64,000 bases of DNA from Clavelina lepadiformis (taxonomy: Eukaryota; Chordata; Ascidiacea; Aplousobranchia; Clavelinidae): positions 22,260,501 to 22,324,500 of the forward strand of contig NC_135241.1 in the NCBI RefSeq assembly GCF_947623445.1, given 5' to 3'. Positions 14,030 through 28,500 of the stretch are shown in pieces. Below the pieces are notes generated by a model that searched no databases, was not told the DNA's origin, and worked only from the letters and a program-made list of their open reading frames with translations. The position numbers and the translations under genes were made by a program. Within the stretch, counting starts at the first letter, position 1. Each line of letters begins with the position of its first letter.

Positions 14030-16579
14030 ATGGTGGCGGTGTTGTAATGCGAATAAAATCACATCTATAAAGCGTCGTTCTTCTATATTTTCACAAGCTA
14101 ATTTCTGACAAGTCAGAACACATCAAACTCAGCTGCTTAAGATTCACCATAGCTTGATGCAATAGCTGGGGCGGTGCATATTCATTTGCAAACCTTACGA
14201 TTCATGAAATACTACAGCATTGAAACAGATCAATAGGATAAGTATAGGCCTAACCTCCAGAACACAAGATGGACAATCAACTTGACCAAGTCGGTTGGCC
14301 TGATCAGACAATTAGCTTCCTTTTTAGCCAAGTTCAGTCCTGTTGCCAAATTTGTTTATTCCCGCATTGTGACGGTTTGGCATGACTTAGCAAAATTTTT
14401 TCCCTGGAAGATTGCTATCGACTTCAGGGAAAACTACCAAGGTTACCAACTTCACCTACAAACAAGAAAAGAATACACATAAATTCACAGGAAATACAAG
14501 GTTTCTGATCGACAAACTTGCGCTGAGTCATGCCACATTTTAAAATCACAATGCCCAGAACAAATTTGGCACGACACCGGAACGGATTGCATGCATTTCG
14601 TCGTTTTGCTTGCATGTTACCGAATCTTTATTACGGTGCCACCAGTAGTGGCTTTTGGGTGAAGCGAGCGAGGCGGTCGCTTTAGGGGCCCTTCTGTTTG
14701 TGTAGCGAAGCGAATACGAAGCTTCTATTCTAAAAGAACAAACATTGAATGCGAGTAGTGTTGTTAAGTATTTACGGTTTTTACGCACGGGCCGAGTAAT
14801 TCATTGGTTAATGTTGATTAGCTGTATGAACTGAATTTAGAATAGGGGAAGTTGTGCATAATTCAAACCTCCGTTTTAATTGATCACTTCATGCTTTGAA
14901 ATTACTTTCACATAACTTGATGCTTAAACGGTCACTTGATTTAAAACATCATGCCAAGACGAAGAAAGTTGTGTCCTATCCTCGGAAACCAAAGGTAATA
15001 GACGTTCAATAGCAACAAAAAATGAAAGGTTTCAGAAAACTGAGAAGAAATGCACAAAAATTTTTATGCATTTTGGACCATGTAGGAGCATGCCCTCGGA
15101 TAGATTGCTACGTCTCTGGTAATTTTGGTGCTCACAAACTTAAATTGCGCCATGCCTCGTCTCGGTAACCCCCAGACCAAAATCGACCACTACCAAACTA
15201 TACGTATTTGTAGTAAAACTGCGACAAATCACCTTGTTCACAGAAAGGAAATGAATTGGTCCAAAACGGAACAAAAAATAATTGCCCTAGTGATGACACT
15301 TATAAAATTTACCATTTGTTGCACAAAACTGAAAATACAGATGACTTATATTGAGTATAATACAAGGGGTAAGACGCTTGAAATGTGAAGGAACCAGTTA
15401 ATCAAAGACAATAGACATCATATCTACCAAGGTTGTGACAACGAAGCTCTTTAATATGGTTGTCTGCTTCACGCATCGTTGTCATGACGCACTCCTCCAA
15501 CATCGATGTGGCGAGATCTGATTCATCCAGTGTAGAATACTATTTCAGTTGTGCTCTATCAACACCGAGTGGTCAACTGGTTTATGTTGTGCGGTGGGAC
15601 TTTCATTGCCAGATTTCTCGATTTTTCATATCTCGTTTATTCGATCAACCTGTCAACGGATGAAGCCACTATGACGTAACAATGCTGTTACAACAAACGA
15701 GCTATGAAATTTCCAGTAACTGTAGCGAAGCAGTGTGGTTGATATATATAGCCTACTCCTATTAATGTTATTTTAGTAGTAGGTCATTGATAAATACATA
15801 ATCTTATATTGCGTGTTAAAATTTTGAGATGAGTTCATATTCGAATGGCAACTTGATACTTAAAAGAACTATTCAATGTATTACGTACTATGGTACAGGG
15901 TTTACAAGGGCAAGGCATGAACAACACTTGCTTATGTTCAGTGGACATAGCGGATAGTTTTAAATTCGTGCAATGCTATGAAAATAGCATTTAAACCACA
16001 CTAACCACAGGAACTGAGTTTATCGGTGCAACTATGTGCAACAGAAGTACCATTAACCCATTCATTTTGAAAGAAATTAGATAACTGATGAGTGATGAAC
16101 AAAAATCAAAAATTTGAGACAAGCCAAGAAAATGACATAAATCTTTGTAACCTACCGGACTGGTGTGATGAAATAACTTGAGTTATTAAACAATCAATGA
16201 CTATAGCCTTGTCCCTACAGGCCCACACAAGTATCTTCGGTAATAATCTCTTTGTTGCATAATTATGTTGTAATAAAAGTACTATTTTGACGTCACCACC
16301 GATTATACAATTCTTTTGTCAAACCCTAAATATGGCCTTAATGTCTCTGAGGTAAACCATTTTGCAGATTCAATTTACAGCTGTATTGAAAATTTAGCGG
16401 TAACTTTTCTGAAGAAGTATTTGGTTACTCTAACGTGACATCATACAACCACCAGGTAATAGTATATTGTCAGTATATTGCTAATATGCTGTATACGTCA
16501 CTTAACTCGAGATTAGAGTTAAATTGTTATATTTAATTACCGGTAGGCTCAACCAGAAACGAAATATCAGGAATTGAAA
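14030..16579. other. Intergenic, no supported gene
   Basis: After the UBA52 polyadenylation signal there is no reading frame with protein-like features. The stretch at about 14640-14730 is GC-richer than its surroundings and may be an old repeat. The last few hundred bases are the candidate promoter of the s-Themis-type gene. They contain TGACGTCA at 16288-16295 and TACGTCA at 16495-16501. Confidence 0.4.
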
Positions 16580-19500
16580 ATGTGGTTCATGAAGTTTGTA
16601 CAAGTTGGCTTGGCTGTTACATTTATGGCTGGATGCGCAGGTATGCTTTGTAGATATCAGCTTGTGTTATGAAATAAGAAAATGCGACTTGGTTAACCAT
16701 AGTAGTGTCGTCAAGCTGCTGGCTCGCTGGACACTTATCGCCTGCCAAGTCATTTTCTTTGGGCCACAAATATTTGCATGATTCGCTGCAAAACTTGACG
16801 TTACAATATATACGCGTTCATAACAATAAAGTGCAAAAGATAACTGATTTTAAGATGTTCGTTGACATATTGATACGGTACCGCTTGCAAGGTATATGAA
16901 ATAATTATCTCCAACACACAGATAAAGCCGGAAATTGACACCATACATCAGCAATTGTTAGCTCAGACAAAGACATGGTTTACTAACAATTAAGGAATTA
17001 TGACATTAATATCAGTTTTGAATCAGGTTTATCACGAGTCACAATAGACAATTATTGCTTCATATTGGCAGAGCATTTGCAAGTATTTACCAAACCAACC
17101 TTTCACAAAAAAGCATTAGAAGTTAAAATAGTTTTTAATAGCTAGCTAGATATATTACCGTAGACATCCTATGCTACGTACCTTACTTAATATGCCTCAT
17201 TAGTAATGGTTCTGCAGTTGTTCGCTGTGGTCGCAGCAAGTAAAATCGCGGCATAAAGTTGGCTTCCTGGAGCAGTTTAAAATTACAGGTGCAGGTTTCA
17301 CAAGCCACAATGATGGTCGGCAGTTGCAGTTGTCAACGCCTTGCAAAGCCCCATTATATTGCTTGCAATCGTAGTGATAAAAATAGACAATTATAGACAA
17401 TACACACGTAAGCTGCTGACGGTGGGTCATGTTTGGGTAGTTGCTGCCTCCTCCCCCTTCCCAAAGAGTCCCAACCCTGATGTCTTTATACCAAGAACAG
17501 CCAGATACCCAGGACGTTCAGCAGCAAAGTGAAAGAGAATCGAATCTGCAATCGTAGCGATAAGAATAGACACAAAATATCAACGACATAATTGGAGTTG
17601 ATTTCTTTTACCTAGTCGACAACGTTATAGCTACTGTCATACTTCTAGGTCAGGCGGCCATGGAAAGTTCACTGACAACTTAGGCTAGTCTTTGCCGTCA
17701 AAACACAATCACAAAGTATCCAGACTACGTCAAGGGTGCTCAAACATTTACACTTGCGCACCAGGTTCTATCGATTGTTTGCTTTCAGCTGGAGTAGGGA
17801 TTCTGCCCAGGTTCGGTCCAACTTTTTCAAAAGCAAAGAGGTTATAAATAAAACCAAACAGGCCGACTTACAACTTGAGAAGGCTTAGCTTGCTTTGCTA
17901 TATAATGGTCGATATCGAACTGATGTGGATTGACTGTTTGTAGCGACAAGCGAATCACTTCACTGTTACATTTTTTGTGCAAATGATACACAATTTCAGT
18001 TGGTCTATGTCAAGTATAGTTAGTACAGTAGATTTCCCCGATATCGACACTTAAAGGGGATGAACAAAAAGTGTCAATATAAAAGAAACAATAAAAATTG
18101 TTCCTTACTTCCAGTTTTAGTTCAATGTAAGGGTTAACTGTGTACTCTAATCAGCACTGACGTTTAATCTAAGGTTTTCGTGTGCGCTACGGCAAAGAAC
18201 AACACAAACAAGATCGTGAAAAATAATGGTAGTTGTATTTACACGTAATACGCACGCAGACGGTATACTGATGCGGAGCAATATGGCGTTAATACAGTAA
18301 CGTACAGTGCAGTATTTATTTCCTTTCAAAAAAGTGCAAGTATTTCACTTCCTTCCTACTTACCGGGATTACGTCCCGGAGTAAAAAGAAGTGCTAGAAC
18401 TGTCACTATAAATGGACAAAATGGTCTGGGGGATCCAAAAATGTGTCGATATCGGCGAACTGTCGATAAAACCGAAGTCGATATAAACGAATACAGTAAC
18501 GGTATATTAAGCTATAATTACAGTATGTAATTATAGCAAAGGAGCATCAGGGATGGCTTGAAACAAGTTATTTATTGTATTCTTTCGTCATCGATGTCAT
18601 TACTTTATTTATTCTCTTCAAACTTACTGTCCGGAACAGACTGCCCCTTTTAACCCACCCTTGCTACGTCACAGGGTCGTGACATATAAGTATAAGATAT
18701 AACTTTCTCTCTCTCGATCTCTCTTTCTCCAAAACCCACTTCATACCCACTTGTGGATGCAACAGCTCTAGAAAGATTGGATCTCACTAAACTGTTCGCG
18801 AGCTTTTACCACTTCTGCCTCTTTTTAACTTAAGATGAAGTTACGGCTTCTGCTGAGTGTGAGTTGTATTTGCCGAGCTGAACACGATTCAAAATGTCAG
18901 ACAGGTTTGGTGACAGTCTTTATTATTTTCATGAAACTGAGTTTTTGCAAAGCTTTTACACAATGTAAAACGTCAACGAAAAACGCTGATAATTTCAGTT
19001 GTTGTTGTACAAGTTGTACAATTTATGACCGACGGTGAAAAAGAATGTATTGCTGCAAAAATATTTTAGTAATTTAAATGAGCGAAAGTCCTGTTAATTT
19101 CTTTCGTTGTGGTAATGATAAAAATGCATAGACACAAAACGCAAAGCGGTATCTGTCCCACTAAAACAAGGCCAGCCTTCCCAGAACATGTTGTAATAGG
19201 TCATATCTTGCTTGTACTTTGGATATGGTTGATTTAGGTTTGTATTTTCGCATCGTCTACGGTAATACCACCAACCTGACTTGAATTCTTGGGCACAATG
19301 GCGGTTGTCGTCTTTATTGTTGTCAACGTCTGGAGTGCTGAAATCGCCGAAAAAAATTGGAGAGCCACGGAAACAAGTGGAAGCATTAGCTCGGCCGGAA
19401 ATAGATAAATGATAATTAAATTTTTTTGGATCGAACGAATTTATTATATATTCAGCAAATGCTTTGACACCGTCCCAGTCTTCAAGATCAAACCCAACTT

Positions 19501-22500
19501 CCGGTGCTTTTGGTGAATGAAAACCTTCCGAATATGTAGTAGTTTGCCTCGACAAACGATAGATATTTTCCAATCCGAGCCAATATTCACCTTGGAGATT
19601 CCCGAATCCTCTGACGTAATCATCCCAACCCCTGTTAAAGTTGACCTCCCCGTTCATTCTTCTTTGTATTGTTGTCCAGCCCTTCTTAGTTGAAACGAGC
19701 TCCATATCACAATAGACGTAGGTGAACTGGAATCGTTCCTTGAGCCATATCGGGTAGATACCACTTGATGTTGAACCACTCGTGTAGATGCTTGTACATT
19801 CTAAAATAAAACAGTAAAAGAAAATTTTAGTAATATTTCCTTATATTTCAAGTAATATAGTTTTATTTCTTTAACACTTTTATCTTTACAACAAAAATGT
19901 GACAAATCTTGAAATTACTATAAAATTGAATAACCTTATGTCAAATTTATATAAATGTCGTTCCAACTCTTCACAACATAATTGAAATCTGCTCTGTTAC
20001 CTTTTAAAACTTTGGCTGATTTTTCAATGTTTTGAGCGGTTTCTGCGCTAGCGATGGAGTTAGCGTACATCTGTTGTTGGTAGTGGCAATTTTGGAGATT
20101 ACGTAACTTCCGTCTTTTTACATTTTCCTGACTTATACTTTCCCTAACTTTGTGAACTCGATGCAACAATCTACCAGGTTGGTCACTGACTGCATCACAA
20201 TGCCAAGAATCAAACGTCAACAATAGCAAAAGCAAATGTAGAAACCATTTTCTGATGAAGTTTTTTTTATTTTCCAACATAGCTTTTTATCTTTTTCTCC
20301 GGAAAACAAACGCTACTAATTGTAACTCTTTTTAGAGTTGATATCTTAATGTTACAGAATGCAGCGTATTGTTAACAAATGCGAGTGGAAAGATTGAGTT
20401 CCCAACCGCAAGGGAGTGTGTAAATGACGTCATGTCGGCGGGTGCCAAGTCGTGGGAAATTCAACTCAAAAAGAGAGAAGTTGCATATTTGCAGATTGAT
20501 GAGGTTTTGTTCAGGTGAGGGCGATTACTCATCTAATAATGACAGATCATTATTTCATTAGTCTTCAGACAAAAAGGTGTCGGTAATGTCATATGAAGTC
20601 TTTTGTAATGTTTGTAGTGTTTCGTTGTAAATGTCATTAATATAAATATGTTTTTAGCCATATTGCTTTGGGAATTGCGCTAAACGTCCATGAAAAGTTA
20701 ATCCATGTATTTTCGTTATATTTTTTTATTCAGTTGTGCAAATGCAAAGTTGAAGCTAATCAAAGCGGATGGAAAAGAGATTCTTCTTTGCAAAGCTAAA
20801 AAACCAATTGATTATCCCAACTTTTACTTTGAAAACAATGTTACAATTTCTTTCAAAAGATTCACAAGGAAATGCAGCGAAGCAACTATTTCTTTTGTCT
20901 ACAACCACATTGGTGAGTAAAATTCTGCAAGCAGTATGAGTAAGGCGCTCATGCGCTTACGTTTACGCAGCAGCGTTCACGCGCTTACGTCACACGTTTA
21001 CGTAGCAATTCTCGAGCACCCACTGCTTTGCGCACCCGATGTACCAATTCACGTTTCGATTCACACAACAAGTTTTACCAACATAGGTAAATCTACGCGC
21101 CATTTGTCAACCAGAGTTTTTGAACACACAGAGTTAAACAAAGACTATATTATATCAGGCATAAAAGACCATATTAACCAATGCAATGGCCGCCAAACCA
21201 GCAACGTGACCATTAACTATTTTCAAATACTTTAAACGTGCAAAAGTGATTATGAGAGTAAAATCAGCGAAATGATATTAATCAAATGGAATAACCAAAT
21301 TAAACATCTCAATAAACAAGAGTTTGAAATAGATACATCGTTTTTACTAAAACATAACCCCTTTAACTTAGTAACTGTTACTTAAATGGTTTAATTCATT
21401 GCATTGTAGCGCTAATACCTCTTGTCTTGTTAACCTAGCCCAGTGGCTCTCAACCTTTTTTGGCTTACGGCACCCTGTAAACAACCAAAATATTTGGCGG
21501 CACCCACAGTGAAACCAAACATTTTCTGCATTAAATAAAAATAATTTTCGCAACCGTTTTCCTGGACTAGTGATTAGTGCGCAATAGCTTGCGTTACCAT
21601 TGCGAAACGTAAATGGCACCCCGGTTGAGAATCAGCCCCTAGAGGCCTAGACCTTACATAGCGAACGAAACTGTTTCTTTGTTTTTTCTGTCAATTATTG
21701 TCGCCCAGTATTCAATCTTGAAGCCCATTGTTGACATTTAAGACTTGGGAGTTTCTTAGATGGGACACTGCCTGCAGAATAAAAGAATGTAACAGCTGTA
21801 CTGATATTGTAGAAAAGTGATTTATATTTTAAGTGTACTTTAAGGTTTCCGATTAATGACCACCAGCACACACGTTCAAACCGGACAGAAAGTGCAGTTC
21901 GTTGCCACACTGACCGGAGCAAGCAATTTAAACCTCAACTGTGAGATTTCGTACAATAATTCCAGAACTGGATTTTCAACTAAAACTCTCACAGCTGAGC
22001 GGTCATTCAAGTATCCGGGAAAATATTTGGTTTTTGCAAAGTGCTTTATCGGTGGAAGTAGCAGTTTACGAACTTTTACAACTCAAAACCTGGTTCTTTA
22101 CGTGGAAGACTTTTTATCGGCATCAAAATTACAAATATCTCTCCAACAAAACGACTTCCAAACATATCCAGCCTCCACTGAACTCATCTTCCACCACAAA
22201 TATTACTTTCCCATCTCCTACGCTCTCATGTTGGATGATGTCATAATAACCGAGCTTCAGACGTCACAAACGTTTGATAATAAGAAAACTTTATCGAACG
22301 AAACGGTCAAGTTCGAACTGAACTCAACCATGCAACAATTGGTTGGACCGGGAGAACATGACGTCATATTATTATTGCAAAACCATATTTCTTCCGTGAC
22401 GTATTCTAAACCAGTCATATTCTACGAAGAGATTAAAAATCTTACAGTTATGACGGAACAATACGTCGGTCTTCGACCCAATGTTTTCGTCATAAACGTG

Positions 22501-25500
22501 ACAGTTAGTTCAGGAGCTCCGGTAAATCTTACAATCGACATCAGATCGAATCGAACCAGGCTGTCGGTCTTCAGAAGCTCTCAATTCTGCCCACGTGATT
22601 GCCACACGATGGCGATAGAGGCAACTTTGTCTCAAGCAGATATTTACGAAGCTGTGGCAACAGCTAGAAATAACATTTCTAAATTTACGTCATCCGCATT
22701 TTTTGAAGCGTTGCCACAGATCCACGACGTATATATTACGTCACGGGGATTTGATTACGAAACCCGTAGAGAGGTTTTTATATTCATCAGAGGTGACGTG
22801 GGAAAGTACGAAATGAATCTAACAATCGACAAAAATGCAGCGAAGAATTTGACTTTGACGATTTCAAAGACGAAATATAAACATGTGGGTTTGCCAAATC
22901 TACCATTCGATGCCGAACCTTACATGTTAATAAAAAATGAAAGTCTTTTCCAAGAAGCTCGGGAGGTCGTCGTGCTTATCAGAAACGAAAAACAATCGTT
23001 TCGTTTCGTTGGATATGTCCCGAAAGCTTTACCGTTGTCATGCTTGGAGAGCGTGAGAATTCGCGACGGGAAAGTTGGCGGTGGACTCGACGAACCTTTG
23101 AAAGTGGTTGAAGAGTTGGTCTTAAGCGTGGACCTTAACTTCAGATGCACTAGAGAGTTATTCTCCGTTGATTACAAATGGCGAGCGTACCGAGTGACGT
23201 CAAAAATAGACATCCCAAAAATAGGCGATGAAGTTCAACTTAACCCGAGCTCAGGTGAACCAGAGCTTGTGATAAAAGCCGATGACACGTTACCTGGGTT
23301 GTACGTCATAAAGGTCAACGTCAACGTCATTTCTGACGAAAGATTAAATGTAATAGCAAATGGCGATGACTACACCTTGGTAGAAATTCCCAAGAGAAAA
23401 TTAAATTTTCTAATCAAGGGAGGAAATGTGCTCGAGGCTGGTGAGTCGATAATATTAGATTTCTATGTTAAAGTTTTGCGGTTTCCCGTTACAAGAAATG
23501 TTATCCCGAAATGCCTAATCTCTATGCACAGGAATGAACACAAATATTTTAAAATTTGAGTCTTCAATTGACTTTAACAAACATGAGGGAAATATCAAAC
23601 GTGACTGGTTTTGTGCCGTCGCACAAGAAGATTTACCAATGACAAAAGAGATTGGAAAAATACAAAGAAAAGGTTTGAAAAGATTTTCTCATTTTAGGTT
23701 TTTTTGATCAAAAATTGAATTTTATTTTTCACTTCCAAGGTTCCTGCTTTGGTTCGCAAACTCTTTATGTTACTGGCGATGACGTCATGGAAATTTCCAT
23801 GGACAAACTGGTGCGAAGCGACCGTTATTACGTCAGGCTAATCGTATCGGGTCCGCATTATGACGCAACGTTTGCCGACCAGACAATTGTTTTGAAATCA
23901 ACCTCAACCCCGAATGTTACTTTAAGGCGAGTTATGCAGAACCTTTTTCTTCCTGCTTCCATGAGCTTAAATTTATATTCGTTAACCTATGAATTCTTTT
24001 TAATCAAGTTCCATTTAAATTTAACGTTCTTCTTTGAACTTCAGGTGCAGGTCAAATTGCGAGAAATTGTTTTTTCCACACAAGCCAATGATCCTTCAAT
24101 TAAAGTGTGACGATTGTACACGTCACACTTGGGTATTGTCACTAAGATCCGGACAACAATTAAGTTTGTGCCAGAACCGACGATTCTGTAAACTTAATAA
24201 TTCACTACTCAACATAATTAGCTCGTCATCAAACGTCACAGGAATAGGTGAATCCCCATTATATGAATTTGATGTCATCAATAAATTAAAAGTAGTCCAT
24301 CATTAAATTAAACTTTGAACTTGACATTAAGGATACAATGTTGACGGTGTCATGGCATCGGCAACCCTAATCCTTAACCCATTGTCCCCACCTAGTGGAG
24401 GTAGTTGCAGGGTTACACCCAAAAGTGGAATCGCTTTTATCACAAAATTTAACGTCACCTGTTCTGGCTACGCACAAGGCCAAGCCTCTTTGAAGTTCAA
24501 GTTCTCTGTCAAGGAAAAAGGTAAAACCTCATTTTGTAGCAAGTACATAAGTGCTAAGATTAAAATTATGTCGTAATTATTAACACAAGGTAGACTAAAC
24601 CTATACTTAATTAATTTAGGATGTGAATATTTTTGTTTATCACTTAACTTTCCACGGGCTCTAAAACCTGGCAATCGACAACAAGAAAGTTTTTGAAGTG
24701 AAAATATTTTTTGAGACATTTTTTGAGACATTTTTGTGCAAGACATATTTTTTAAACCTTTTTCAATATAGTTTATAAATTTAAATACGAAATATCAAAT
24801 GGCTTACAACTTTGATTTTAATAAAAATACGCTAATTTACAATTTAAAATACTTTAAATCAAATAATACACCTGATGTATAAGACTACGATGAGGAAATA
24901 TTTCCCTAGTTTATTAAGTTGCGCTTTTTTTGTGCTGAAGCAAAAATGGCGATTTGTTTTCGCGTTAGTAACTGCAATACTTGCATAATATCATTATTTA
25001 ATAATAATTTTTAATATTTACTCTTAAGAAGACAACTGTCTGTGGCCACATCAGGTTGGCAAAACTTTTAACAAACATGACTCTTGCACTTACAACACGT
25101 CATGCGGTGTTTGTAGATTGGAAGTTATGAATAGATTAAAATGTAATAACGAAACATTTTCAGGCCACGATAATCTTCTGCAAAGTAGTTGCGATCCGAA
25201 CCTCTATGACCTCACACTATCGTCAGAGGACTTCGTTTCTGACGTCACGATTTCGATCGCAATATGCAGCCTTCGTCAGTCGTGCACTGAGAAAAACTTG
25301 ACCGTGACTTTGAGGAAAACTCCCGACGTCAACAAACACCTGACTAGTGACGTATTTTACGCGATTTCGAGCCACAATCTGCAGAAGACGGCGCAGGTTA
25401 TACCGCCATTGTCTTCAGCAAAGATTCTCAAACCGTTTCTGGTAGGTTTATGACGTCATAGTATCTATTTATGGATGGACCACTTCAAGTGCCTTCATTG

Positions 25501-28500
25501 TTCTTTCGTTTAACAGATAACTAAGATATTAGATCGAACCGCGGATTATCCGCTAAATACGCTGACGTCGGCCAAGCAAGTAGCTGATGTACTACGCCAC
25601 CTTACGGAAAGTTTTGGCGTCGCAAATGAGCATCACGTGGTAGGAGCAGAAATATAAAAGTTAATGTGATAGATTTAAAAACTAAACACAGCTAACTTGT
25701 TTGTTTTTTATAATTTCAGTACCAATTGGTGAGGACTTTGAACCGAATAGAGTTCATCGTTCATAAACACTCTAGCGAGGGCGATGATGATGTCATAAGG
25801 TCAATTGCGGCTTCATGCGTTGTCGTTACGTCACATTTGATGGAATTTTCCAACGAAATTCGTTTTAAGGTAACAACTTGTATAATACTACTGACGTCAC
25901 GATTCAATTCTTTAATGACAATTATTGCAAAGATCAAAGAAACTTCGCGAATGACCCGGCTGGGCAAGCTGCTTATGACGTCATTGGTACCAGGAGAGGA
26001 TACCATGACGTTTGAAACAAAATCCGTTCAAGGACGATTCCTCAAGTTAAACAATGACGTCATAAGTAAGTTTTATTGAGCAGGAATGTCGAACTCGCTG
26101 TCCAATTTAAGCTCAAGTGCGACACCCGACGAGTTTTGTTTCATGATCTTTTCTGAAATCGTTGGCTGCGTTTAATTCTATTACTCTACATGCGCTTTAT
26201 GCTTTATGCTTTTGCGTTCAGACGCCGACTCTGCGGCTTAAAAAACGAATTTTAAACGCAGTTGCTAAGACAATTATTGACCAGACTCGTTTGTGACAAG
26301 CGCTAAGCTGTAAGACGATGCCTAGAAAAGTTAATTTTTTAACGAAAATAAATTAAGAAACTAGAAGATTGATTTTTGTCTTTTGTCGTGACGTTGAAAA
26401 CCCAATAAAGATGATTATTATCATTTAATTAATTTTATCGTTTTCATGTTTTGTCTTATTTAATCTTTAAACAATACATAACTAATTATATTGCGAATGT
26501 TTTTGGTGTAGGATAAGTTTTGTGGAATAAGCTTCGCAATATTTGAGCAATTTGGTTTTATTATTTGTCGTTTATTTTCCTCAGTAGGCCGCGCTTTGCA
26601 ACGATTCTAACTCTATGACGTTACTTAGTGGCTTAAATCAACTGAAACGTAGAATAACGAAAAAAAACTTTTTCAGATCCACTCAATGACTCTTCACTTC
26701 GACTTCCAAACATACAGATACTGAGCAATGAAGTCATCAATGTCGAGGCATAATATATTTAATTTGCTTTATTTTGCGCGATTTAACGTGATAATGAGAC
26801 GATTTCATGATTTCTAGGTTTTCACCTACGACTCGTCCATCAACTTTAACACGAGGACCCACAAAGTCGATCAAGTCACGTCCGTCTCCATGACAACGGG
26901 ATGGCGAAACGAGATCCCGATCAGTCGCAACGACGCCAAAAATCAAACAATTGGCTTCCCCTTGCCAGCACAGCCTGGTAAAGGAAACATAACAATGAGG
27001 GTTGAGAGTGAATGCGACGTGGCTGGTTGTCACAGCAAAGCCGCAGGTTGGGCTTTGTTTGATTGGATGCTCTACAAACGAGATGGAAACGACCTCTTTC
27101 TTACAATTCATGTCGAAAACATGGATCAGAAAATCGAAAATTGTACAATGAGCCTGGAAACTACCGACCAAAGCTCTTTCAAAATAAAGAAAGAGTTTCA
27201 CGAAAAGGGTTTGTTTACAGAAAATAAGAGTCACGGTTTTCATGTTTGTAAAGATCAGCACTTTTCTAATTATTTAGCATTTTTTGTCGACTTTTTTCTC
27301 AGAGTCTTTGTACACTTGGTCGATTTCGGAAAATTCGCTTCCGCACAGACAAGTCGAACTGAACGTCACAGTGTATGTTGATATGGGTGCGGGATTTTAC
27401 CGCATTGGAAGTTTGATCAACGTGACATTCACGTCATTCATACTGAATTGCTTGCACTGGGAAGATCGAATGCGCGACTGGAGCGAGGGCTCTTGCAAGG
27501 TCGTATATTTGATGTCGATGTTTGTATCATGAAAGATTTTTGAAGCAGAGTTTAAACCAATTCTTAATCTAACTTTTATTATTTTAATCATTCCAAGCAT
27601 TATGAGCAAAGTGATTTTATTATCATCAGGTCCATCAAAACGATGGGACATTTAATTGTGAATGTGACGTAGACCAGGTCACACCAAACAGGGTTAAGAG
27701 GAGCGGAGAGGAGGAGATTCCTCAGATTATCTACGCTTCCCATCTTCTTGTGTTTCCCAACAAGATCAATTATGACCAAGTAAAAATGTTTATGACATAT
27801 TAGAAGTTTTTAGTTCTAATTGTCAATTATTGAATCGTTTTTAGGTTTCCTGGAATCTTTGGGAGCAATTCCAACAAAACCCAGTGATCATCATCGTTTT
27901 ATCTGCTCTTTACGTCATCTACGCTCTTCTCCTTATATGGGCGAGATGTAAAGATCAAAATGCGGAGAAAAAAGTACAAAGTTATCAAACTATTGTCAAC
28001 TTCATGAAATGATTTATCAAATTTTAATATTAAAATTATGAAAGGGACTCTTCATTGAAGTTGCTGACAACTCGCCAAACGACCAATACCGGTATTACGT
28101 CACAATTTATACCGGTAGTCGTCCAAACGCCGGTACCACCGCGGCAATCAGCATGAGACTGCTGGGCAAAAGACAAAGGAGCAATGCCCACGTCATACAA
28201 GTAAAAAGATGACGTCTGCCATAGTGTATGATAGTTGGTTTCGACGTCATAATGATTGATTGTTTGTTTAGCGAGAAAACGACAACATCTTATCCGTGGA
28301 CAGCGTGCAATCGTTCCTTATTACCACACCACGTAGCTTGGGCGACATCAAAGCAGTCAGGATGTGGCGCAATGACGGAGGGAGCAATCCTGAGTGGTAT
28401 GAATTAGTGACAAGTTAACTGCAGTTGTATGAATTAGAGTTGAAAACGGTCCTTGTATTTTTAACCCGAAAAGTTATATGAATCTCAAACTAGGCCCTAA

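Noticed and set aside
17200-17430. Minus-strand Cys-containing frame in s-Themis intron 1
   Set aside because: The composition is intriguing (CNC, CRDFTCC), but no start, no joining exon and no family could be found. Left as unsupported.
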